From NCBI GenBank assembly GCA_039934475.1, contig JBDTMC010000183.1:1-13617 (forward strand): 13,617 nucleotides of DNA, read 5' to 3'. Made by a program: the position numbers and the translations under genes. Position 1 is the stretch's first letter; every line of letters begins with the position of its first letter. Of the stretch, positions 6,326 to 12,806 are shown piece after piece. Origin of the DNA: JBDTMC01 sp039934475. GTDB lineage: Bacteria > Acidobacteriota > Terriglobia > Bryobacterales > Bryobacteraceae. The notes beneath the pieces were generated by a model. It did not search any database. It was not told where the DNA came from and saw only the letters and a program-made list of their open reading frames with translations.

Positions 6326-7567
6326 ATGCTCGCCTTACTCCTCCTCGGCGCCGTATCCAATCTTTTGCCGCCCCCGGCTGCCTGGACCTCCTGGTCTCCG
6401 CGCCCGGCCATCGCGGCTGAGGCAACTCGTACCAACGACACCCTCTCCCTGCGCGCCCGCACCGAGACTTCGGTTGGCACATGGTCCGCCCAAACGCCTG
6501 TTACAGGCGGCCTCACCTATCGCTTTGAAGTGGCCTGCCGTCCGGATCGCGTCGGGAATTCGACGGCGATCTCCGCCATCCTCTCCTGGTTCGAAGGCGA
6601 CCGCCTCCTCCGGCGCGACTACGCCGAACCGGAAGCGGGATCGCTGGCGCGTACCCTCGAAGCGCCGGCACAAGCCACCCTCGCCAAGGTGGAACTCGGC
6701 CTCCGCTGGACCACCGGAGCGGTGGAGTTCCGCAACGCCACCCTCACCGAAGCGCCCAAACTCCAGCACCGCATCGCCCGCCTCGTCACCACGCGCCTCC
6801 GCCGCCTGCCGTCTGAGACCACTGTCGAGGCCAACATGAAACGGCTCGGCGATCTGCTTGATCGCGCTGCCAAGGAACGCCCCGATCTCGTCCTGCTCTC
6901 CGAAATCGCTCCTCAATACGGCGTCCCCGGGACGCCCCTTGAAGTCTCTCAATCCATCCCCGGTCCCATCACCGAATCCCTCGCCGCCAAGGCGCGCCAG
7001 CACCACACGTGGATTGCGACTTCGATGTTCGAGCGGGTTGGCGACGAAGTCTATAACACCGGCATCCTCCTCGACCGCGAAGGCCGTGTCGCCGGAAAGT
7101 ACCGCAAGGTGCACCTGCCGCTCTCGGAAGTCGAAGCCGGCATCTCCGCCGGAACCGAATTCCCCGTCTTCCAAACCGATTTCGGCAAGGTCGGCCTCCT
7201 CATCTGCTGGGACAATTCGTTTCCCGAAGCCGCTCGCACCCTGCGCCTGAAGGGAGCCGAGATTCTCCTCCTCCCCATCATGGGCGACCCCTCGCCGCAC
7301 TGGGATGTCATCACCCGCGCCCGCGCCATCGACAACGGCATGTTTGTCGCCGCCTCCATGGATCAGGAATACCCTAGCCGCATCGTTGCCCCGGACGGCA
7401 GTGTCCTCGCCGAAACAGTGGCCCCGGCCGGCATCGCCGTCGCTGAGATCGACCTCGATCAGCAGAACGGCGTCTACTGGTTGTCCGTCGGACCCGGACT
7501 CGGAGAACCGAAAAGTCTCTATATCCGCGAGCGTCGGCCCGAGACTTATGCGCCTCTCGTACGCTAA
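6326..7567 (+). CDS. Carbon-nitrogen hydrolase (nitrilase superfamily) with N-terminal extra domain, probably exported
   Basis: A nitrilase-superfamily amide/nitrile hydrolase; substrate unknown. The start is taken at ATG 6326, because GAGG (6317-6320) lies 5 nt upstream, rather than at GTG 6320. Of the 413 residues, 1-19 form a short hydrophobic leader (MLALLLLGAV) that could direct export, though it lacks the usual basic N-region. Residues about 20-145 look like a beta-sandwich, carbohydrate-binding-like module (alternating strands and an ending of the type VEFRNATLTE). The C-N hydrolase domain (about 150-405) holds the full catalytic set: E193 in LLSEIAP, K261 in YRKVHLP, C294 in LLICWDN, plus accessory E268. 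It is separated from dapD by 2 nt and overlaps the next gene by 20 nt. Lysine-pathway linkage suggests a role with an amide from cell-wall or amino-acid turnover, but this is speculation. Confidence 0.85.
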   Translation: MLALLLLGAVSNLLPPPAAWTSWSPRPAIAAEATRTNDTLSLRARTETSVGTWSAQTPVTGGLTYRFEVACRPDRVGNSTAISAILSWFEGDRLLRRDYAEPEAGSLARTLEAPAQATLAKVELGLRWTTGAVEFRNATLTEAPKLQHRIARLVTTRLRRLPSETTVEANMKRLGDLLDRAAKERPDLVLLSEIAPQYGVPGTPLEVSQSIPGPITESLAAKARQHHTWIATSMFERVGDEVYNTGILLDREGRVAGKYRKVHLPLSEVEAGISAGTEFPVFQTDFGKVGLLICWDNSFPEAARTLRLKGAEILLLPIMGDPSPHWDVITRARAIDNGMFVAASMDQEYPSRIVAPDGSVLAETVAPAGIAVAEIDLDQQNGVYWLSVGPGLGEPKSLYIRERRPETYAPLVR

Positions 7568-9308
7568 AGTCGCCGCGCTCCTCCTGCTGTCCGCCACCGT
7601 GCAGGCGCGAGTGGTTCGATTGGAAGTCACCCACCGCGAGTCCCTCCGCGGTGGTGCTTATGAGAAGGTTGAGGGAATAGTTCATATAGCGCTAGATCCA
7701 AAGGCGTTAGCGAACTCAAAAATCGTCGATATCAAGGCCATCAAGGGCGAGGTCACGGCCGACTTTGCCCTCCTCAAACCGGCCCACGGGAACGGTCGCC
7801 TCTTCTACGAAGTCGGCAACCGTGGAGGGCAAGCCGCCCTTCATGTCTTCGGTGAAAGCACCTTCCTCGACGCCGGATACACTGTGCTATGGATGGGCTG
7901 GCAATGGGATGTCCCCGAGGGCCGTATGCGCATGGATATGCCCTCCGCCGCCGGGACCGGCCAGGTCCGTGGCAACATCATCCTCAACACCGCCTCGAAG
8001 ACCGCCTCCGTGGCTGACCGGGCCCACAAAGCCTACCCCCCGCTCGATCCCCAAAGCCCCAAGGACACCCTTACCGTCCGCGACCACCCCACCGATCCTC
8101 CTCAACTCATCGACCGCGCCCACTGGCGCTGGTCCGGACCCAGCCTAGTCGAGCTCGACAGCGGCTTTGAGCCCGGCCGCATCTATGACGTCATCTACCT
8201 CGCCGCCAATCCAAAGATCCTTGGCTGCGGCCTCGCCGGCACACGCGACATCGTCAGCTACTTCAAGCACACCCCCGAGTACGGCATCAAGACCGCTTAC
8301 GGCTGGGGCGTCTCCCAGAGCGGACGCTTCCTGCGCCACTTCCTCTACGAAGGCTTCAACGAGGACGAACAGGGTCGCATGGTCTTCGACGGCGTAATCG
8401 ACGAAGTCGGCGGCGCCGGCCGTGGCTCCTTCAACCATCGCTTCGGACAAGCCTCACGTGACGCCGAGCAGCACCTCAACATCTTCTATCCGGTGGACAT
8501 GCCCCCCTTCACCGACAACGAACTGCTGCCCAAGCGCGCCACCCCCAAGATCTTCCACATCCTCTCGAATTCGGAATACTTCAACCGCGCCGGCGCCCTC
8601 ATCCATACGGATGAAACCGGCACCCGCGACATTGATCCGCCCGCCAACTCCCGCATTTATGTGATCGACGCCGGGCCGCACTATCCAGGCCAGTTTCCGC
8701 CCTCGCCGAACGGGGGCGGCGATCTCATCGGCCAGGCGGTCTTGAATCCCCTCGATCGCACGCCCGTCGTCCGCGCGCTCTTCCGCGCCATGGACCAATG
8801 GGTCACCGAAGGCATAGCCCCACCGCCGAGCCGTTTCCCCCGGCTGTCGAACGGAACCCTCGTTCCGCCCACGACTCCAGCGCTGGTCACGTACCGTCTC
8901 GACTTCGGCCCTGACTGGCCCCGTTCCGTGAAAGAGCCACCCGTTGTCGGCAAGCCTTATCCTGTTCTGGTTCCCGCCGTCGATAAAGATGGCAACGCGC
9001 GCGGCGGCATCCGCCTCCCCGAAGTGGCCGCGCCGCTCGGAACCTACCGCGGCTACAACTACCGCTCCCCATCCATCGGCGCGCCAGAGGACTTCGCAGG
9101 CGAGGCCGGCTCGTTCCTTCCCTTCACCCGAGCTGTCATCGAACAGCGTTACGCCTCGCGCAATGAGTACCTCGGAAAAATCGCCGCCGCCGCGCGGCAA
9201 CTAGTCGGAGATCGCCTCCTTCTCCCCGCCGATTTTACGGGAATTATCGATCACGCCCTGTTGTATTACGACTGGGCCGCCGGCCGCACCGCGCGGCCGA
9301 TGAAATGA
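7548..9308 (+). CDS. Exported alpha/beta hydrolase-domain protein (Abhydrolase_10-like)
   Basis: A large secreted hydrolase-fold protein of unknown substrate. The start at ATG 7548 gives a clean signal peptide: basic MRLSYAK, a hydrophobic run (VAALLLLSA) and a VQA cleavage site after A20. An upstream in-frame start would translate the inside of the preceding gene and hide this signal peptide. The 586 residues resemble the family of 'alpha/beta hydrolase domain' proteins: GWGVSQSGRFLR (252-263) carries the likely nucleophile S256, followed by the family-typical GFNEDEQGR-VFDGVI stretch. The elbow reads G-V-S-Q-S-G, not the textbook GxSxG, which I recall as normal for this family. Acidic and histidine triad partners cannot be assigned confidently by eye. 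It overlaps the upstream gene by 20 nt and the downstream one by 4 nt (ATGA). Confidence 0.82.
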   Translation: MRLSYAKVAALLLLSATVQARVVRLEVTHRESLRGGAYEKVEGIVHIALDPKALANSKIVDIKAIKGEVTADFALLKPAHGNGRLFYEVGNRGGQAALHVFGESTFLDAGYTVLWMGWQWDVPEGRMRMDMPSAAGTGQVRGNIILNTASKTASVADRAHKAYPPLDPQSPKDTLTVRDHPTDPPQLIDRAHWRWSGPSLVELDSGFEPGRIYDVIYLAANPKILGCGLAGTRDIVSYFKHTPEYGIKTAYGWGVSQSGRFLRHFLYEGFNEDEQGRMVFDGVIDEVGGAGRGSFNHRFGQASRDAEQHLNIFYPVDMPPFTDNELLPKRATPKIFHILSNSEYFNRAGALIHTDETGTRDIDPPANSRIYVIDAGPHYPGQFPPSPNGGGDLIGQAVLNPLDRTPVVRALFRAMDQWVTEGIAPPPSRFPRLSNGTLVPPTTPALVTYRLDFGPDWPRSVKEPPVVGKPYPVLVPAVDKDGNARGGIRLPEVAAPLGTYRGYNYRSPSIGAPEDFAGEAGSFLPFTRAVIEQRYASRNEYLGKIAAAARQLVGDRLLLPADFTGIIDHALLYYDWAAGRTARPMK

Positions 9309-9898
9309 GAACCGCCGCCTGGTGGACCTTCGCCCTCGCCTGGATATGGTGCATTGGCCTCTTTGTTCGCAACTGGTTCCGCGTCCAGGCGCACCGGCGA
9401 CAGTATGGCGAGACGTGGGAAGGCCGGTTGGAAGACAAGCCGTCGCGCCTCGGACTTTACCTTCAAGGAGGGCTCTTCCTGGCCTTTATTCGTGGCGGCC
9501 CGGCGCGCCCCACGTGGCTGATTTGTGCCGCCGCTCTGCTTGCGATCGGGTCTACGATTTTCCTTCGCCACGCGTTGAATCACCTCGGCGCGCAGTGGCG
9601 TGTAAACACTGTCGTGACGACAGATCACAAATTGATTACGACTGGTCCTTACAGCCTCGTTCGCCATCCGGTCTATACCGGATTGTTGGGTATGAACATC
9701 GCCACAGCCGTCGCAATAGCGTGGTGGCCCTTCGGCATCATCTCGCTTATCATCTATTGGATAGCTACAGAACTTCGAGTGAAGGCGGAAGACAGACTTT
9801 TGCACTTTCGCTTTGATGTCGCGCACCGCGTTTGGTGTGCCACCACTCCCGCCTGGATCCCGTGGTTTCGTCAGCGCAACTCCTGTAAAGCGGCTTGA
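9305..9898 (+). CDS. Isoprenylcysteine carboxyl methyltransferase (ICMT)-family membrane protein
   Basis: An integral-membrane methyltransferase-like protein of 197 residues. Hydrophobic segments lie at about 6-22, 48-62, 70-88 and 122-156. The family signature is HKLITTGPYSLVRHPVYTG (108-126), where the GPY and RHP-Y elements contribute to S-adenosylmethionine binding. It is followed by a C-terminal AEDRLL element (161-166) and a proline-containing end (AWIPW), matching the usual E-LL...P-IP layout. Bacterial members methylate varied small or lipid substrates; nothing here indicates the substrate, and true isoprenylcysteine chemistry is unlikely in bacteria. The start ATG shares ATGA with the stop of the preceding gene, so it is co-translated with it. 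It is the last gene of the apparent lysine-riboswitch transcript. No terminator is visible after it. Confidence 0.82.
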   Translation: MRTAAWWTFALAWIWCIGLFVRNWFRVQAHRRQYGETWEGRLEDKPSRLGLYLQGGLFLAFIRGGPARPTWLICAAALLAIGSTIFLRHALNHLGAQWRVNTVVTTDHKLITTGPYSLVRHPVYTGLLGMNIATAVAIAWWPFGIISLIIYWIATELRVKAEDRLLHFRFDVAHRVWCATTPAWIPWFRQRNSCKAA

Positions 9899-9923
9899 CA
9901 CTCACCGCGGGAGTTGTTAAGTT
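9895..9923 (+). promoter_or_regulatory. Candidate sigma-70 promoter for the M23 peptidase gene
   Basis: A perfect TTGACA at 9895-9900, overlapping the stop codon of the preceding gene, is followed after 17 nt by TAAGTT (9918-9923), a weak -10. A better -10-like TATAGT lies at 9925-9930 but is spaced 24 nt from that -35. The 128-nt gap before the next gene is the largest between + strand genes in the window, which supports an independent promoter here. Confidence 0.45.
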
Positions 9924-9946
9924 TTATAGTTCGCTTAGAAAAATGA

Positions 9947-9962
9947 TACGGTCTAAACCGTA
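9947..9962 (+). repeat. Short perfect inverted repeat in the M23 leader
   Basis: TACGGT (9947-9952) and ACCGTA (9957-9962) form a 6-bp stem with a CTAA loop. The repeat lies downstream of the candidate promoter and 64 nt before the GTG start. It has no following T run, so it is not a terminator. It could be an operator half-site pair or a small leader hairpin; chance is also possible at this length. Confidence 0.35.
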
Positions 9963-10026
9963 CTTCCGCGTCCGCTAGTGATTCGTTCACCCAGCTCCGG
10001 TCAGGCTGTTTCAGGTTCAGAGGCTC

Positions 10027-10911
10027 GTGAATCAAAACTACTTCATAGTCGTCGTAGCCCACTCGCTTCACGGTCGTCTCCGCCGTTTGCACATTCCCCA
10101 TCAAGTTATTTATGCAGTAATCGCCCTGGCCCTATTAGGAAGCGTATCTTTGTTCGGAATCGTCACCAGCTATGTGCGCATGGCCTGGAAGGTGGCGAAC
10201 TACAATTCCCTGCGCGACGAAATCAGTACCTTGCGCGGCCGCTACGCACGTTTGGAGCGCGAGTCTTCCCGCACTAAAGGGCAACTCGCCGAACTGCAGT
10301 TGTACGCCAGTGAAGTTTCGATGGCATTTGGGCTCAAGCGCGCCATCGACGGTTCTCCCGATCTCGCCCGCGAAGGCAAGCTCCTGCCGACCATCACGGA
10401 ATCGGTAAGTGAATACAATGCGCTGCGCAACGCCAACTTCTCGACTTTTCGTAGGAGCTACGTTCGTCGCTGGCGGACCAACACAACGCCATCGCTCTGG
10501 CCTGTGAATGGTCGCCTCTTGAGCCATTGGGGCTATCGGGATGATCCCTTCCGTGGTGAGGATGCCTTCCATTCGGGAGTCGATATCTCTGCCGTAACCG
10601 GGACGCCCGTGCGGGTGACCGCGGACGGTCTGGTCGCGTTTGCCGGGTATTCCGGCGCGTACGGCAAACTGGTGGTTATCGATCACGGCGATGGCCTCGA
10701 AACCTACTACGCGCATCTCTCCCGCTTCGACGTGATTGAAGGGCAGGAAGTGCGCCGTGGCGACATCATCGCCGCGTCCGGGGGGACGGGCCGCGTGACA
10801 TCACCGCACCTGCACTACGAAGTTCGCGACCATGGCCGCACGAAGAATCCCTATCCTTATTTGGCGCGTTCCGCATTCGCGCAAACCCCGCGCCGGGACT
10901 TCCCGTTCTAA
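10027..10911 (+). CDS. Membrane-anchored M23-family metallopeptidase
   Basis: A likely peptidoglycan endopeptidase, or a LytM-like activator, acting in the periplasm. A short basic cytoplasmic N-terminus (about 1-26) precedes one transmembrane segment (about 27-50), a coiled-coil-prone stretch (about 58-95) and a C-terminal LytM domain (about 158-280). Zinc ligands are H182 and D186 (HSGVD) and H263; H230 (YYAHL) and H261 (HLHYEV) are the catalytic histidines, so it should be active. The start is GTG at 10027. An in-frame stop at 9976 limits extension, GAGG (10020-10023) lies just upstream, and the resulting N-terminus fits related membrane M23 proteins. At 294 residues the length is normal. 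It sits alone between a candidate promoter and a tRNA gene. Confidence 0.9.
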   Translation: MNQNYFIVVVAHSLHGRLRRLHIPHQVIYAVIALALLGSVSLFGIVTSYVRMAWKVANYNSLRDEISTLRGRYARLERESSRTKGQLAELQLYASEVSMAFGLKRAIDGSPDLAREGKLLPTITESVSEYNALRNANFSTFRRSYVRRWRTNTTPSLWPVNGRLLSHWGYRDDPFRGEDAFHSGVDISAVTGTPVRVTADGLVAFAGYSGAYGKLVVIDHGDGLETYYAHLSRFDVIEGQEVRRGDIIAASGGTGRVTSPHLHYEVRDHGRTKNPYPYLARSAFAQTPRRDFPF

Positions 10912-10955
10912 CCCCGCTCGCATGTTATTCTAAATCTAGACAGTTTCCCCACCAG

Positions 10956-11031
10956 GGGCCGGTAGCTCAGTTGGTAGAGCATTTGACTTTTAATCAAAGG
11001 GTCGCGGGTTCGAGTCCCGCCCGGCTCACCA
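10956..11031 (+). tRNA. tRNA-Lys (anticodon TTT), CCA encoded
   Basis: A complete 76-nt cloverleaf. The acceptor stem pairs GGGCCGG (10956-10962) with CCGGCTC (11021-11027), one G-U included. The D arm is GCTC/GAGC. The anticodon stem TTTGA/TCAAA encloses loop CTTTTAA with anticodon TTT at 10989-10991. The variable loop is GGGTC. The T arm GCGGG/CCCGC carries the TTCGAGT loop. Discriminator A11028 is followed by genomic CCA. The UUU anticodon reads both lysine codons. It starts 44 nt after the M23 gene, and 23 nt separate its 3' end from the convergent - strand gene. No attachment-site duplication or integrase is visible near it. Confidence 0.98.
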
Positions 11032-11054
11032 GATAAATCCAATAGAATCAGAAC

Positions 11055-12806
11055 CTACAAATCAACTTCCACGTCCTCCAACGGCTTTGAACAGCAGATC
11101 AATACATTGCCCGCGGCCGGCGGCTCTAAGGGATCCGGCTGATACTTGACCGTCCCGCCGATCAGAGCGCATTCGCAGGTGTGGCACACACCGGTTCGGC
11201 AGGACCATCGCACGGGAACATCGCATGCCTCGGCCAGTTCCAGCAAGCTGAGGAAGCGAGGGTTCCACGGGACCGTCAGTCCGCTGCGCGTGAACGAAAT
11301 CTGCGGCCCAGCCCCCGGAGGTCCCGACGGGATATGCACCGGAGGCCGGACAGCATGCTCGATTCCGGGAGTTATCGACTCTTCCGGCCCGAAGACTTCC
11401 CACCGAACTCGCGCCGGATCGGCACCCCAGGTTTTGAGCCCTTCCGAAAAGCTGCGCAGGAAGGATGCAGGTCCACAGAGGTAGAAGTCAGCGTCTTGTG
11501 TTAGGCGGAGACGTTCGAGCAGCGACACGTCCAGATGGCCAACGGAGTCGTAATCTTGAGCGGAATCGCCCGGCTCAGGTTTGCTGTAAACGATGTGGCT
11601 GTGACCGAGGCGGAGCTTCTTGATTAACTCGCGTGACTCCCCAGCAAAGGAATGTTGATTCCTGTTCCGAGCTCCATGCAGCCACCAGACCTCGCGCGGG
11701 GAGCCAGCCGAGGCCAGGGCGTGGAGCATGGCAAGGACGGGTGTAGCACCGATTCCGGCGCTCGCAAGCACGACCGGGCCCTCTCCGGGCTGGAGCGTAA
11801 AGGTTCCACGGGGCGCACTCACTTCGAGAAGATCGCCTACTTGCACATGGTTGTGGAGGAATGAACTGCCGGCGCCGTTAATTTCGTGTTTGACGCTTAC
11901 CCGATACCCTTTGGCGCCCGGCATGCCTGATATCGAATAGTTCCGCAGGAGTGGTGGTGCATCCGGACTAATGCTCAGCCGTAGGACAACAAACTGTCCG
12001 GGGAGTGCCGGCGGCAGAGACGACGTGTCCATCGGTTCGAAAGACAAAGAGATGACATCGACGCACTCCCGATCTATCCGCGCGACTCGCAGCGGCCGGA
12101 ATCCAGGCCACGCCGGTGGTGGCACTGCGGAACCGGTAAGGCCGGGGTTCCCGGTGTCCGATGGGTCGCGATTCAGCAGCGCACGTAGCGAACTCGCCCA
12201 ACCGGGACTTAACGCCGGAATCCGCAACGAACGCTCAAGCTGGTCGGGCGAGCGGTTTGGCAGGTAGAGCAGGGAATCGATGGCCGCCACAGTGATGTGC
12301 TCGGGTCCATCCGCTATCTTAGTAATCTCATCACCGGCGCCCACTTCTCCTTCTTGGAGCACGCGGAGATAAAAGCCAGGCCGGTGGTGAGAGACGAGTA
12401 GCGCGGCCATTTCCGGTTCGGCCATTCTAATGCCGACGCGATAGCAGGTGACCCGTGGCTGCGTAACTTCAAACGTCGCGCTGCCAATTCGGTATCGGTC
12501 GCCGATGCAAACCTCGTTGTCTGCCAGGCCCTCGACTGTGAAATTCTCGCCGAACTGTCCAAACACGAAATCGCTGCGGCCGAAGTGAGTCTCCCAATAA
12601 CGGTAGGATTCCATCTGGTAGACCATGACAGCGCGATGTTCTCCTCCATGACCGGCGAGATCCCCTTGCCCATCACCTTCGATATTGAGTTGCCGGACCA
12701 TCCGGCGTCCCTGCACCGATTGTTTCCAAATCGCGGTGTGGACCGTCTCTCCTCTCCATTCGACGTCACGCGGAAGACCCACGTTGACGGATAGCAGTCG
12801 TCCCAT
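11055..12806 (-). CDS. MOSC / 3-alpha / ferredoxin-reductase / 2Fe-2S fusion oxidoreductase
   Basis: Likely a cytosolic NAD(P)H-driven molybdenum-cofactor reductase. In the 583 residues (numbered from ATG 12806) there is a YiiM-like MOSC domain (about 1-165) with conserved C121 in QPRVTCYRVG, presumed to bind molybdenum. A YiiM 3-alpha segment (about 168-212) follows. The FAD-binding ferredoxin-reductase domain contains RNYSIS (288-293), the NAD-binding part contains GIGATPVLAML (351-361) and YLCGP (442-446). A C-terminal plant-type 2Fe-2S ferredoxin carries C536, C541, C544 and one of C571/C572. MOSC relatives YiiM and YcbX reduce N-hydroxylated bases, so N-hydroxylated compounds are plausible substrates (inference). 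ATG 12806 is chosen over TTG 12809 because GAGGG lies 7 nt upstream. It forms TGATG with the AraC gene stop. Confidence 0.88.
   Translation of the reverse strand: MGRLLSVNVGLPRDVEWRGETVHTAIWKQSVQGRRMVRQLNIEGDGQGDLAGHGGEHRAVMVYQMESYRYWETHFGRSDFVFGQFGENFTVEGLADNEVCIGDRYRIGSATFEVTQPRVTCYRVGIRMAEPEMAALLVSHHRPGFYLRVLQEGEVGAGDEITKIADGPEHITVAAIDSLLYLPNRSPDQLERSLRIPALSPGWASSLRALLNRDPSDTGNPGLTGSAVPPPAWPGFRPLRVARIDRECVDVISLSFEPMDTSSLPPALPGQFVVLRLSISPDAPPLLRNYSISGMPGAKGYRVSVKHEINGAGSSFLHNHVQVGDLLEVSAPRGTFTLQPGEGPVVLASAGIGATPVLAMLHALASAGSPREVWWLHGARNRNQHSFAGESRELIKKLRLGHSHIVYSKPEPGDSAQDYDSVGHLDVSLLERLRLTQDADFYLCGPASFLRSFSEGLKTWGADPARVRWEVFGPEESITPGIEHAVRPPVHIPSGPPGAGPQISFTRSGLTVPWNPRFLSLLELAEACDVPVRWSCRTGVCHTCECALIGGTVKYQPDPLEPPAAGNVLICCSKPLEDVEVDL

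Noticed and set aside
7305..7547. 81-codon N-terminal extension of the alpha/beta hydrolase
   Set aside because: It is out-of-frame translation of the C-N hydrolase gene, rich in S/P/T, and would bury a clear signal peptide beginning at ATG 7548.
6335..7630. 431-codon open frame on the - strand opposite the C-N hydrolase
   Set aside because: The + strand frame has an intact catalytic triad and fits its neighbours. The antisense translation is rich in G, D, E and R, as expected from the complement of C-ending codons, and shows no domain.
10912..10955. Promoter for tRNA-Lys (TATTCT at 10926-10931)
   Set aside because: No acceptable -35 hexamer lies at 16-18 nt spacing, so it is not listed as a feature.
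10956..11031. tRNA-Lys as an integration site or as a functional partner of the lysine operon
   Set aside because: No duplicated tRNA 3' end, integrase or mobile gene is visible. Its nearness to lysine genes is best read as coincidence.
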